A DNA stretch of 64,000 nucleotides from Bacillota bacterium (lineage in GTDB: Bacteria > Bacillota > Clostridia > Lachnospirales > Lachnospiraceae): NCBI GenBank assembly GCA_023392615.1, contig JAEVYT010000039.1:1-64000 (forward strand), in the 5' to 3' direction. Shown here piece by piece: positions 45,155-54,134 of the stretch (position 1 is its first letter; the number at the start of each line of letters is the position of its first letter). Both the position numbers and the translations under genes were made by a program. The notes under the pieces are model-generated. The model was not told the DNA's origin. It searched no databases and saw only the letters and a program-made list of their open reading frames with translations.

Positions 45155-45460
45155 TTATTTTTTCTTTATGAAAAGCCCCACTATCATTCCAATCAGCATA
45201 CCAAAACAGATTCCGTAGGTCAAAGAAACAGCTCCGAAAGTCGATATAAAAGCTGATCCAATCGCTACTCCGAAACACATACCCAAACTCATACCGTATG
45301 ACATATAATTCTCAGTTTGATCATCATCTTTTTCTGCATTTCTCTCTTGAATCTGATTGTTTTCTATCTTTTTGTTTCTCTTGGCCATTACAGTTAATAC
45401 GATAGCAATTGTTATGCCTACTACTATCCACGGTAATGCCATCATAATAAAATATATCAT
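45155..45460 (-). CDS. Small membrane protein, 101 residues
   Basis: One N-terminal helix (LPWIVVGITIAIVLTVMA), a charged middle (KRNKKIENNQIQERNAEKDD) and two Gly-rich helices at the end (GMSLGMCFGVAIGSAFISTF; GICFGMLIGMIVGLF). The Gly-x3-Gly pattern suggests tight helix packing. Ribosome site GGGAGTGATATT. Family not recognised. Confidence 0.7.
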   Translation of the reverse strand: MIYFIMMALPWIVVGITIAIVLTVMAKRNKKIENNQIQERNAEKDDDQTENYMSYGMSLGMCFGVAIGSAFISTFGAVSLTYGICFGMLIGMIVGLFIKKK

Positions 45461-45539
45461 AATATCACTCCCACCTTATCTCTTAAGAATCTATGTTTAT
45501 CCTCTATTTGTATATGTCAATGCCAAGTCAGCTTAATTA

Positions 45540-45893
45540 TTAATTCTTATCTTCCATAAGAGTAATTTCCTCACCATGATTTTTTCTTATTCTAATATTC
45601 TCTTTACCCCATCTACACATTACATCAATAATTTCATTTGCTGTTTTTCCGTATTCTGTTACGTAGTATTCTACCTTAGGAGGCATCTGATGATAGTCGA
45701 TTCTTTCCACAATACCATCCCTCTCCAATTCACGTAATTGCTGTATCAGTACTTTCTGAGATATGCCGGGAATGAGTCGTTCTAGTTCACTCGTTCGTTT
45801 GGCTTCCGACATAAGTAAACATACGATTAGGGCTTTCCACTTACCACCAAGGATTTCAAGTGTAGCTTCAATTCCCAAATTATATTCCTTCAT
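45540..45893 (-). CDS. HxlR-family transcriptional regulator
   Basis: 117 residues from ATG 45893 with GGAGG 9 nt upstream; a TTG at 45908 is rejected. The HxlR signature is ATLEILGGKWKALIVCLL, then LERLIPGISQKVLIQQLRELERDGIVER and VEYYVTEYGK. Unlike YodB/HypR there is no N-terminal redox Cys before the ILGGKW; one Cys is at VCLL. Divergent from a quinone-type oxidoreductase gene, the standard HxlR target. Confidence 0.92.
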   Translation of the reverse strand: MKEYNLGIEATLEILGGKWKALIVCLLMSEAKRTSELERLIPGISQKVLIQQLRELERDGIVERIDYHQMPPKVEYYVTEYGKTANEIIDVMCRWGKENIRIRKNHGEEITLMEDKN

Positions 45894-45940
45894 ATATACC
45901 ACCTCCAATATTATTATACTATATAATCAACATCTTGGAA

Positions 45941-45964
45941 TACATACTTTCAGGTAAGTATATA
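45941..45964. promoter_or_regulatory. HxlR-type imperfect dyad
   Basis: TACATACTT and AAGTATATA flank TCAGG in the divergent spacer; TACTT..AAGTA is the common HxlR/YodB-like half-site pair. About 50 nt before the hxlR start. Confidence 0.45.
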
Positions 45965-46107
45965 CTGACTTCATTGTGTGTATTTACAAAAGATATCCTT
46001 TGGATAATAATCTATTCATACAAAAACATAATTGTACTTATATCAGTAATGTAATACAGTTTTAACTACCTAACTGTTGAATTACACCTAAGGAATAGAA
46101 AGGACTC

Positions 46108-46647
46108 GTGGTTAATATGAAAACTCTTATTGTGCTGGCACACCCTAACATTGAACAATCAAATGTAAATAAAACATGGAAGGAAGAATTAGAGAAACAC
46201 CCTAATGATATCATGATTCATGAGCTTTATAAAGAATACCCTGACTGGGACATTGATATTGATAAGGAACAACAACTCTTAGAAAGCTATGACTATATTA
46301 TTTTTCAATTTCCTTTTTACTGGTACAGCTATCCACCTTTATTAAAGAAATGGTTTGATGATGTATTTACCTATGGATGGGCATATGGATCCAAAGGGGA
46401 TAAAATGAAAGGTAAAAAATTAGGCTTAGCGATATCGATTGGTGACAAGGAAGAAAACTACACATCAAATGGTTCAGTAGGTTTTACGGTTGATGAGGCA
46501 ATAACACCCTTTAAAGCTACTGCGGCGCATATTGGAGCAAATGTCCTACCACTCTTCTCTGTTTATAGAGCTTCGTTTCATATTAGTAGGGAAGAGGTAG
46601 AACAAAGTGCAAATGATTATATTGGATATATCTTTAGATATAAATAG
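46108..46647 (+). CDS. NAD(P)H-dependent quinone/azo oxidoreductase (KefF/GS14-like flavodoxin fold)
   Basis: 179 residues if the GTG at 46108 is used (AAAGGA 3 nt before); ATG at 46117 is an alternative. Motifs LIVLAHPNIEQSNVNK (FAD/FMN phosphate), FQFPFYWYSYPPLLKKWFDDVF and GLAISIGDKEENY match Flavodoxin_2 members. Two-electron quinone reductase, cytosolic. HxlR regulator is divergent. Confidence 0.9.
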   Translation: MVNMKTLIVLAHPNIEQSNVNKTWKEELEKHPNDIMIHELYKEYPDWDIDIDKEQQLLESYDYIIFQFPFYWYSYPPLLKKWFDDVFTYGWAYGSKGDKMKGKKLGLAISIGDKEENYTSNGSVGFTVDEAITPFKATAAHIGANVLPLFSVYRASFHISREEVEQSANDYIGYIFRYK

Positions 46648-46687
46648 AACGTTTCTTTCATACTCACAAAAAACATTATATTATATT

Positions 46688-46733
46688 AAAGCAGGCAATT
46701 ACATAGCATTTCCATGTATTCGCCTGCTTTTTT
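46688..46733 (+). terminator. Terminator after the oxidoreductase gene
   Basis: Arms AAAGCAGGC and GCCTGCTTT with TTTT after; inner ACAT/ATGT pair. Starts 40 nt past the stop. Confidence 0.8.
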
Positions 46734-46756
46734 ACAACAGATTTAAAATATCTATG

Positions 46757-47224
46757 TTATTTCCCCACTTGAAAATTAGCAATTATAATATTCTTTGACA
46801 TAACTTCTCCCCCAAGCGGAATAACGATTCTATACTTTCCTTGTTTTAATTTCCGAAAGTCATCTAGTGATATGGTCAGTTCTTTTTTCCCATTAGCAGG
46901 TATTGAATTTGCGATAGCGATCCAACTTTTTTTACTAGCTCTTTCACCCATCGCATCAACTACTTCATACCATTTTCCTTTCATCAGTTTTTCCAGATAA
47001 TATGCTTCCCCATAGATCATCTCACTATTATTATGATTTACGATGGTACAAGCAAGACTTTTATCCTCAAATTTTGCTGAAAAGTCGATACCGGAAGCGA
47101 GTGAATATGTGGTGTCTATGTTAGTAGGATAATACTGTTTTCTATTTAATATTGTGACAAACATAATTAATATAACGATGACAACCGCCAAGGTGAAAAC
47201 AAGTGATTTTCTGTTCTTATTCAT
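46757..47224 (-). CDS. Membrane-anchored Ig-like domain protein
   Basis: 155 residues from ATG 47224 (GGAAAGGAGTATT). N-terminal signal anchor (SLVFTLAVVIVILIMFVTIL, about 8-27), then one extracytoplasmic beta domain. The pattern YGEAYYLEKLMKGKWYEV and IPANGKKELTISLDDFRKLKQGKYRIV resembles the bacterial immunoglobulin-like family often seen in Firmicute lipoproteins (Big_20-like). No lipobox Cys, so an anchored form. Function unknown. Confidence 0.7.
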   Translation of the reverse strand: MNKNRKSLVFTLAVVIVILIMFVTILNRKQYYPTNIDTTYSLASGIDFSAKFEDKSLACTIVNHNNSEMIYGEAYYLEKLMKGKWYEVVDAMGERASKKSWIAIANSIPANGKKELTISLDDFRKLKQGKYRIVIPLGGEVMSKNIIIANFQVGK

Positions 47225-47528
47225 AATACTCCTTTCCATCCTCTCGTATAGAATAATTATTAAGTAAGTTCCTATTTATTATATCAGATTATCCTTATTA
47301 TGTAAATGCATGTAATTCCCTCATTCTACTACAGAATGCAATAAGTAAGATACTTTTAAATATAATGATCTCATCAATTCCGCAGAGAAATATCTTTCGC
47401 GTTGATTTTATTAATCTAGTTATGATAAAATATGATATTAGTCAATAACACAGATATTAACACTACTTCAAACGAAGCATAATTAGGTTTTCATCGTGAG
47501 AACCAACTACTTAACAAGGAGGACTATA
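47225..47528. other. Spacer before the GH43 gene
   Basis: 304 nt. TTGATT (47402-47407) and TAAAAT (47426-47431), spaced 18 bp, is a candidate promoter for GH43. No clear cre box seen. The first 100 nt is the upstream region of the Ig-like gene. Confidence 0.4.
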
Positions 47529-49127
47529 ATGACTGTAGTAAAAAATCCAATTCTAAAGGGCTTTAATCCTGATCCATCCATTTGCAAAGCAGGTGATGAT
47601 TATTATATCGCAACCTCTACATTTGAATGGTTTCCTGGAGTTCAAATTCATCATTCCAAGGACTTGATTCACTGGGAATTAGTGGCTCATCCATTAAACA
47701 GAATATCCCAATTAGATATGCTTGGAGTTCCTGATTCAGGCGGAGTTTGGGCACCATGTTTATCCTATTACAATGATACCTTCTACTTGATCTATACAAT
47801 TGTAAAAAATACCGGACATATCAAAGATACCCATAATTATATGGTAACTTCAAAAGATATTATCGGTGAGTGGTCCGAACCGATCTATATGAATTCAAGT
47901 GGTTTTGATCCATCCTTATTCCATGATGATGACGGAAGAAAATGGTTCATTAATATGAAATGGGATACACGTATTGGCAAAAACCCTTTTGCCGGTCATT
48001 TATTGCAGGAATATGATGAAGAGAAAAAGTGTCTCGTGGGACCAATTATTAATATATTTAAAGGTACATCTCTAGGCTGTAGTGAAGGACCACATCTCTA
48101 CAAACGGAATGGATACTACTACCTAATGGTAGCGGAAGGCGGTACCAGTTATGCTCATGCTGTAACTTTGGCACGCTCCAAGTCCATCACCGGGCCTTAT
48201 GAAGTTCATCCTTATAATCCCATACTTACAGCCACAGGTAGCGATATACACAAGTTCCTACAAAAATCTGGACATGCAAGTATCGCAGAGGGTCCAAATA
48301 ACGAATGGTACATGGTACATTTATGCGGAAGACCACTTCCCGGAACAAACCGCTGCATCCTTGGTAGGGAAACCTCTATACAGAAGGTCGAATGGCGCGA
48401 AGATAATTGGTTATATTTATCAAACAGCGAAGACAAATTGCCTGCATGGGATATTGTGATTGATGGTGATGGTTCAATAGAGAAGGAAGTAAATACTTTG
48501 GTTTCTCAATACGATGATTTTGATTCCCCAACATTGGATATCAATTTTCAATCCTTAAGAATACCTGCTCAAAACTTTATGTCACTAACCGAACGACCTG
48601 GTTTTCTTCGACTATATGGTAAGGAATCCTTCTTCTCAAAATTCTCACAAAGCTTGATCGCAAGAAGACAACAAAGCTTTGTATATACCGCAGAAACCTG
48701 TTTGGAATTTGAACCGGAAACCACTCTTCAACTAGCAGGACTTATCTGTTATTACAATACAGAGAATTTCTATTACTTAAGAGTAAGCTATGATGAAGAG
48801 TTAGGCGGTAAGTGTATTGGAGTAATGGCATGCATCAACAATAATTTGTCAGAATCCATGCAACAGGATGATAATATACTGATCGAAGGTGCAAAAGAAG
48901 TCTACTTAAAAGCAGAGGTTGACCACTGCGAACTTAGATTTTTCTATGCCCTTAACAAAAACGAGTGGAAGCCAATCGGTAAAGTTTATGACGCCAGTAC
49001 GATATCGGATGATGCGATCCAAGGATCATGGGCTTTTACCGGAGCGTTTGTCGGAATTGCCTGTCAGGATATTGGTGGCACTAGTAAACACGCCGATTTT
49101 GATTATTTTTCATATCTAGAAAAGTGA
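47529..49127 (+). CDS. GH43 beta-xylosidase / arabinofuranosidase
   Basis: 532 residues from ATG 47529, set by AAGGAGGACTATA; a longer frame to 47496 is rejected. Five-bladed propeller (1-310): base Asp15 in NPILKGFNPDPS, middle Asp in SGFDPSLFHDDDG, and acid Glu in CSEGPHLYKRNG. A C-terminal concanavalin-like domain (about 335-530, DUF1349-like) with FYYLRVSYDEE follows. No signal peptide, so it acts in the cytosol on imported xylo-oligosaccharides. Fits a plant-fibre fermenter. Confidence 0.93.
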   Translation: MTVVKNPILKGFNPDPSICKAGDDYYIATSTFEWFPGVQIHHSKDLIHWELVAHPLNRISQLDMLGVPDSGGVWAPCLSYYNDTFYLIYTIVKNTGHIKDTHNYMVTSKDIIGEWSEPIYMNSSGFDPSLFHDDDGRKWFINMKWDTRIGKNPFAGHLLQEYDEEKKCLVGPIINIFKGTSLGCSEGPHLYKRNGYYYLMVAEGGTSYAHAVTLARSKSITGPYEVHPYNPILTATGSDIHKFLQKSGHASIAEGPNNEWYMVHLCGRPLPGTNRCILGRETSIQKVEWREDNWLYLSNSEDKLPAWDIVIDGDGSIEKEVNTLVSQYDDFDSPTLDINFQSLRIPAQNFMSLTERPGFLRLYGKESFFSKFSQSLIARRQQSFVYTAETCLEFEPETTLQLAGLICYYNTENFYYLRVSYDEELGGKCIGVMACINNNLSESMQQDDNILIEGAKEVYLKAEVDHCELRFFYALNKNEWKPIGKVYDASTISDDAIQGSWAFTGAFVGIACQDIGGTSKHADFDYFSYLEK

Positions 49128-49198
49128 GAAACATAGAAATATCAAAGGTATTTTTGCAATAAATTAAATATATATATATTGTTTCTTTACTTAATCAG

Positions 49199-49238
49199 AA
49201 GACCGTACATACTTAATAACTTGAGAATGTACGGTCTT
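49199..49238 (+). terminator. Terminator after GH43
   Basis: Perfect 12-bp arms AAGACCGTACAT and ATGTACGGTCTT, 16-nt loop, then ATTT. Confidence 0.75.
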
Positions 49239-49299
49239 ATTTAGTGTCTAATATAGAACTACTGCTGTGCCTTACTGTTACAAAATTATCTCCTTGATA

Positions 49300-51447
49300 T
49301 TAGAAGCCTATCAAGCGAACTATATTGGCAAAAATAAAACATATCACAAATCCTGTTAATGTGGGCACAAGAAATGATACTGCCGTCCACTTCCAACTTC
49401 CGGATTCTTTTTTAATAGTTAAACATGTGGTTCCACATGGCCAATGCATCAAACATAGAAGCATTGTACTCATAGCTGTGACCCAAGTCCAACCATGGGA
49501 AATTAATAAGTTCTTTAATTGACTCATACTATTTAGCTCCAAAATATTACCTGTAGCCATATAACTCATAATTATTATCGGAACAACAATCTCATTGGCG
49601 GGAAACCCTAGAATAAATGCCATTAAGATATAACCGTCCAAACCTAGTAGCTTTGCAAATGGATCCAAAAAACCGGCACAGTGGGATAAAATACTTATAT
49701 CGCCAACATAAATGTTTGCTAGAACCCATATGATTAATCCTGCCGGCGCAGCTACCACTACCGCGCGAGCTAGGACAAATAAGGTTCTGTCAAAAATAGA
49801 TCTTACAATCACTCTGCCAATCTGTGGTTTTCGATATGGCGGAAGCTCCAAAGTAAAGGAAGTCGGCAAACCTTTTAGTATTGTTTTAGAGAGCATTTTT
49901 GATATTAGTAATGTCATAAATACACCCAATACTATGACTCCAGTTAACAACAAAGTAGATATAACCGATTGAAAAGGACCTGATACGATTCCTGCAAAAA
50001 ACATTGTAATTATTGCAATCAGTGTTGGAAATCGGCCATTACAAGGTACGAAATTATTTGTAATTATTGCAATTAGTCTTTCTCTAGGTGAATCAATAAT
50101 TCTGCATCCGATAATTCCTGCGGCATTGCAACCAAATCCCATACACATTGTAAGAGCCTGCTTACCATGTGCACATGCTTTTTTAAAGAAATTATCAAGA
50201 TTAAAAGCGATTCTAGGTAGATAACCCAGATCCTCCAGAAGTGTAAATAAGGGAAAGAAGATTGCCATTGGTGGCAACATTACTGATATCACCCAGGCTA
50301 GCGTACGATAAATTCCCATCACAAGTACTCCGTGAACCCAAGAAGGTGCCCCCGCCCAGGTAAAGAAGTATGTCAGCTTATCTTCTATCCAAAATAAAAA
50401 TTTTGCTAACATTTGAGATGGGTAATTTGCTCCCGTGATGGTGAGCCAAAATATGATACCCAAAAGTCCAATCATAATCGGTATTCCAAATATCTTGGAG
50501 GTGAGGATACGATCAATCTTTCGATCTGCATTATTATAGTTTTCATTCGCATATGAGATCGTCTCACTTCCAATTTCTTCGGCTTTATGAATGATATTAC
50601 TTACTACCCTATCTCTTAATTCATTTTTTGTTATATTATGATCATTCAGCTTCTCCCATACTTCTGTAATTTTCTGCTGGATTTTTTCATCATTTATCAG
50701 GCTATAATCAAGATATTTCTGAAGTGCCGATATTAAAGATTCTTCTCCTTCTATTAGCTTTAAAGCAACCCATCTGTTATTCAGTTTATTTTTCAATATT
50801 TCATTTAAATTAGCCTCCACTACATTTATCGCTTCCTCAATAATATCATCATAAGTTATAAGTAACGGAGTATTCGCTTCTTTCTTAGTTGTATTGTTAT
50901 ATACGGCCTCCATTAAAGCCTCTAGTCCGTTGCCACTCCTTGCGCTGGTACCAATTACAGGAACTCCAAGCAGACTTGCTAGTTCTATGAGATCAATATT
51001 GATCTTTTTTCTTTTTGCTTCATCCAGTAGATTCACACAGACAATAGTATTGGGAGTTATTTCTATCGTCTGGAGTACAAGATTCAAATTTCTTTCCAAA
51101 CAGGTTGCATCGGTAACAATTACAGTTGCATCAGTATCTCCAAAGCAAATGAAGTCACGGGCAATTTCTTCTTCCACTGAATTAGCCATAAGGGAATAAG
51201 TACCTGGCAAATCAACTATGATAAAATTCTTATCCTTATGTTTATATTTACCCTGCGCATTTGTAACGGTTTTGCCAGGCCAATTCCCTGTATGTTGATT
51301 TAAACCTGTTAAGCCGTTAAATACCGTACTTTTTCCTACATTTGGATTTCCAGCAAGAGAAATCACGATATCATTCGAGCTTGAGCGTTCAATCTTAAGA
51401 TTATCATCTAATACCCCTGCTCCTGTTGACTGGCTTGTTAAGCCCAT
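49300..51447 (-). CDS. feoB: Ferrous iron transporter FeoB
   Basis: 715 residues. G-domain: G1 GNPNVGKST (33-41), G3 DLPGTYSL, G4 NLLD (usual NxxD), G5 SARSG. A helical GDI domain (about 190-300), then two Gate repeats with the iron-path Cys in MGFGCNAAGIIGCR and LMHWPCGTTC. Cytoplasmic membrane Fe(II) uptake. AAGGAGTGATCAAAAC ribosome site. 148 nt after feoA with a hairpin between. Confidence 0.95.
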   Translation of the reverse strand: MGLTSQSTGAGVLDDNLKIERSSSNDIVISLAGNPNVGKSTVFNGLTGLNQHTGNWPGKTVTNAQGKYKHKDKNFIIVDLPGTYSLMANSVEEEIARDFICFGDTDATVIVTDATCLERNLNLVLQTIEITPNTIVCVNLLDEAKRKKINIDLIELASLLGVPVIGTSARSGNGLEALMEAVYNNTTKKEANTPLLITYDDIIEEAINVVEANLNEILKNKLNNRWVALKLIEGEESLISALQKYLDYSLINDEKIQQKITEVWEKLNDHNITKNELRDRVVSNIIHKAEEIGSETISYANENYNNADRKIDRILTSKIFGIPIMIGLLGIIFWLTITGANYPSQMLAKFLFWIEDKLTYFFTWAGAPSWVHGVLVMGIYRTLAWVISVMLPPMAIFFPLFTLLEDLGYLPRIAFNLDNFFKKACAHGKQALTMCMGFGCNAAGIIGCRIIDSPRERLIAIITNNFVPCNGRFPTLIAIITMFFAGIVSGPFQSVISTLLLTGVIVLGVFMTLLISKMLSKTILKGLPTSFTLELPPYRKPQIGRVIVRSIFDRTLFVLARAVVVAAPAGLIIWVLANIYVGDISILSHCAGFLDPFAKLLGLDGYILMAFILGFPANEIVVPIIIMSYMATGNILELNSMSQLKNLLISHGWTWVTAMSTMLLCLMHWPCGTTCLTIKKESGSWKWTAVSFLVPTLTGFVICFIFANIVRLIGF

Positions 51448-51528
51448 GTTTTGATCACTCCTTTACTAAAATGACAATCGATTTTATATTGCAAATCTGC
51501 TGTTCCTATAAATAAGTTTATAATAAAT

Positions 51529-51559
51529 TATGAGTGGGTTTTCCTTGTACCCACCCATA
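51529..51559 (-). terminator. Hairpin between feoA and feoB
   Basis: 11-bp arms TATGAGTGGGT and ACCCACCCATA with one mismatch, 9-nt loop. On the minus strand ATTTATT follows, so it may partly stop transcription from feoA and set a feoA:feoB ratio. Confidence 0.45.
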
Positions 51560-51595
51560 ACTCTAAAGCATTCTTAAACTTACTCTTAATCATCA

Positions 51596-51835
51596 TTACA
51601 TAGCTTCGACTAATATTAGGGAAGCCTCTTCGGATCGTAATGCTATCACAGCGCCCCTGATAGCGTATGCAATGGGATCACCGGACGGACTTCGTAGCAA
51701 TGCTTCAATTACGGTATCCGCAATGATACCCAAATCTAGCATTCTCCTTCGTGTTTCTCCGTCTGAAATCAACTCTTTTACCTTTGCTTTTTCCCCTAGT
51801 GGTAGATTATTTAGTGGTACTAATTTTTTATCCAT
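51596..51835 (-). CDS. feoA: FeoA, SH3-like partner of FeoB
   Basis: 79 residues from ATG 51835 with GGAGG 8 nt before; a TTG at 51850 is rejected. FeoA SH3-like fold: LPLGEKAKVKELISDGETRRRM, LDLGI, VIEALLRSPSGDPIAYAIRG, ALRSEEA. First gene of feoAB. Confidence 0.93.
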   Translation of the reverse strand: MDKKLVPLNNLPLGEKAKVKELISDGETRRRMLDLGIIADTVIEALLRSPSGDPIAYAIRGAVIALRSEEASLILVEAM

Positions 51836-51961
51836 TGGATATTCCTCCAATATTACTATAATAACTAGCTCCTATTTAGCCGCGATTAAATTTATTACCC
51901 TACACTAACATATGTAAAATAAATTCATGCGTTACAGCATATAATAAAATTAATAAATCTT

Positions 51962-52513
51962 ATGGTAGTAAAGATAATGATTAATAATGAATTCTATACT
52001 GTTCGAGGTTATCAACTTCTCGAACAGAATAAAAACAAATTAACATCAGCGATGGAATATTATTTAGAAATGATATACAGAAACTGTTTAGAGAATGGAT
52101 ATATTCGCATTATTCAGCTAGCAGAGCTTCTTCATGTAAGCGCAGCATCCACTTCAAGAATGGTTCAAAAGCTAGGTGAATTGGGCTTAATAAATTATAA
52201 GAAATACGGAATTATAATATTGAGTGATACCGGTGAGAAAATTGGTGAATATCTTTTGGATCGTCACCATACCATAGAAAATTTTCTAAAGATAATCCGT
52301 TGTGAGGATGATTTATTACAACAGACAGAACTAATGGAGCACAACATAAATCCTCACACCTTGATTGAAATAAATATTTTAACTGATTTTTTAGTAACTA
52401 ACCAAAATATTTCTGACGAACTTAAAAAATATCAAAAAGATTACTCAACAAAACCAATCAACTTCAAGAGGGATCTTTACATATCGACGGGTAAGGAAGA
52501 AGCAACCAAATAA
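51962..52513 (+). CDS. DtxR/MntR-family metalloregulator
   Basis: 183 residues (ATG at 51977 is an alternative; neither has a strong ribosome site). wHTH about 20-80 with IRIIQLAELLHVSAASTSRMVQKLGELG, then the dimer/metal domain with LLDRHHTIENFLKIIRC and ELMEHNINPHTLIEI, where His, Glu and Cys ligands are expected. Lacks an SH3 domain, as in MntR-sized members. Divergent from feoAB, so probably senses Fe or Mn and controls it. No clear operator seen in the 111-nt spacer. Confidence 0.85.
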   Translation: MVVKIMINNEFYTVRGYQLLEQNKNKLTSAMEYYLEMIYRNCLENGYIRIIQLAELLHVSAASTSRMVQKLGELGLINYKKYGIIILSDTGEKIGEYLLDRHHTIENFLKIIRCEDDLLQQTELMEHNINPHTLIEINILTDFLVTNQNISDELKKYQKDYSTKPINFKRDLYISTGKEEATK

Positions 52514-52683
52514 ACCGTCAGAGAACATCTGCAAAATAGTGCATATGGAACTTGGCTATTCTTCAGATTGTAATAAACTTCAATCATTTATATAATAAAT
52601 AATATATGGTCTTGTATGTTACTATTTGCTTTGGATAGCGAAAAAGTCGACAAGTTATCACGGTATTGAGAAGGAGAGGTTTT

Positions 52684-52902
52684 ATGGTCAATGAACCCAA
52701 ATTACTTCGTGGAGCCTCTGCCCTGTCAGTCAACACCGACCTCCTTGGTAAGGCTTATCACGCTGATATGAAATATGAGCAACCGGACAGTACTCCATAT
52801 TGTTTTGACTCCGACTTTTTTGGAATAAAGAGACCTGATGCAAATGTCACCTCAGGTCCATTTGAATTAACCGAATATGATAATATTAATTTTGAGTTTT
52901 AG
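52684..52902 (+). CDS. Small hypothetical protein, 72 residues
   Basis: From ATG 52684, set by GGAGAGGTTTT; a longer frame to 52666 is rejected. Acidic, soluble, with N-terminal MVNEPKLLRGASALSVNTDLL and a C-terminal acidic aromatic end NINFEF; one Cys. No family recognised. Flanked by a perfect 24-bp palindrome at 53010, so it is probably its own transcription unit. Confidence 0.6.
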   Translation: MVNEPKLLRGASALSVNTDLLGKAYHADMKYEQPDSTPYCFDSDFFGIKRPDANVTSGPFELTEYDNINFEF

Positions 52903-53009
52903 TTTATTCTTGAAACTATTATAGAGTTATATTTCCCGAGGGAAGGTACTTCTTCTTGTATTTCTATGCTATATATAAATCTAATATATTTTATACGCAT
53001 TTTCAAAAT

Positions 53010-53033
53010 GAGTCAGTTGATATCAACTGACTC
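53010..53033. terminator. Perfect 24-bp palindrome
   Basis: GAGTCAGTTGAT followed by its exact inverse complement with no loop, then TTTC on the plus strand. 107 nt after the small hypothetical gene. Could be a terminator for it, or a protein site. Confidence 0.5.
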
Positions 53034-53155
53034 TTTCAACACATAATCCTTAATCACTAATCAAGGTCTTCAAATTTTCATTGTTTATATATGACTATAC
53101 ATGTCACCATTATAAAATGTTTGTATTTGAGTTGCAATTATAATTCTAATTTCTT

Positions 53156-53881
53156 TTACATCAATAGTGTCGCATATGACACCACACCAGCAAATTGAGC
53201 TAAGCAATGCGCAAATATTCCTAGTTTTAGAGAGTCTTTTTTATATACAAAATAGTATAATGGTAACATTGTAACAATCTTTGTAATAATAAGCCAAGGT
53301 GTATAAAGGTGGTAAACCGAAAATAATATTACATTAAATAGAGCACTATATTTTCCCATCCACTTCATTCGAGCTAGTAAAAATCCCCTGAAGTAAAGTT
53401 CCTCAATTATTGGTGCTATAAGTGTCATAATGAAAAAGCTTACTAAAACTGCTATGATGATATACTTTTTACTGAACAGACTCAAATCTTGGTCAAAATT
53501 ATACCAACTTGGAATCCAACTAAATACAGTTTTTAATAAGAAATCAGAAAGTGGCTTTAAAGCAATTAAAAGTATTACACCTACTATAATCAATGAAAGT
53601 GAGTAAAGTATACATGCTTTAACCTTCAACTTACCATTTAAACCTAGTATTTTAAATATATTAGAAGCTCCTTCTTCCTTCTTTGCTACATAAAATAGGT
53701 ATCCAAGTTCTATAGGAATTGTTGAGAAAATCATAGAAAAGCCTAATATAACTACCTTGGGATATCCTGCTAAAATCCCCACTTTCGAAAAAAATATATA
53801 CATACTACTTAACGCAATTCCAGGAAACAAATGAAGAAATATAAGTTTCCTTATGCTTCTGATTTCTTTATCTACATTCAT
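53156..53881 (-). CDS. CPBP-family (Abi) intramembrane metalloprotease
   Basis: 241 residues, about seven to eight helices. The Abi/CPBP catalytic motifs are PIIEELYFRGFL (Glu160, Glu161, Arg165), the second motif FSVYHLYTPW (His191) and the third FAHCLAQFAG (His about 224). Members cleave prenylated or membrane peptides and often process or give immunity to peptides such as bacteriocins. Its ATG overlaps the stop (ATGA) of a 32-residue ORF just upstream. A TetR palindrome lies in its promoter region. Confidence 0.88.
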   Translation of the reverse strand: MNVDKEIRSIRKLIFLHLFPGIALSSMYIFFSKVGILAGYPKVVILGFSMIFSTIPIELGYLFYVAKKEEGASNIFKILGLNGKLKVKACILYSLSLIIVGVILLIALKPLSDFLLKTVFSWIPSWYNFDQDLSLFSKKYIIIAVLVSFFIMTLIAPIIEELYFRGFLLARMKWMGKYSALFNVILFSVYHLYTPWLIITKIVTMLPLYYFVYKKDSLKLGIFAHCLAQFAGVVSYATLLM

Positions 53882-53976
53882 ACGTTGTTCCTCCTTAAAT
53901 TTTTCATTAAATGATACATATACTGCCGCTTTTGCCTATTTTTAATTTCCGTTGAAACTCTTTTTAATACCTTCAT
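53878..53976 (-). CDS. Basic 32-residue ORF coupled to the CPBP protease
   Basis: Starts at ATG 53976 with GGAGG 7 nt before it, and its TGA (53880-53878) shares bases with the protease ATG (ATGA). The peptide is MKVLKRVSTE, then a Lys/Arg/Gln-rich middle, ending NLRRNNV; about one third basic and no Cys, no membrane helix. The protease ribosome site AAGGAGG lies inside it. It may be a real small protein, a peptide substrate of the protease, or a short leader that couples translation. Confidence 0.5.
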   Translation of the reverse strand: MKVLKRVSTEIKNRQKRQYMYHLMKNLRRNNV

Positions 53977-54050
53977 ATAATGTCCTCCATCTCCTTAACT
54001 TTTTAATATCAATGATTTTTAGAAACGTATTAATTCACCTTTTTTCTTAT

Positions 54051-54067
54051 ACATAACACTGTTATGT
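54051..54067. promoter_or_regulatory. TetR operator copy 2 (upstream of sORF/CPBP)
   Basis: ACATAACACTGTTATGT, a 17-bp palindrome with one central base, identical to 54771-54787. 74 nt before the sORF start. Confidence 0.85.
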
Positions 54068-54082
54068 TTAATCTAAAAATAA

Positions 54083-54107
54083 AACTATGCACGCCTTCTG
54101 CATAGTT
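54083..54107 (-). terminator. Terminator of the tetR gene
   Basis: Arms AACTATGCA and TGCATAGTT (9 bp) with 7-nt loop; on the minus strand TTATTTTT follows. 28 nt past the tetR stop and just before operator copy 2, so tetR and the sORF-CPBP unit are separate transcripts. Confidence 0.85.
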
Positions 54108-54134
54108 CTTTATTCAGTTAAATTATTGTATTTT

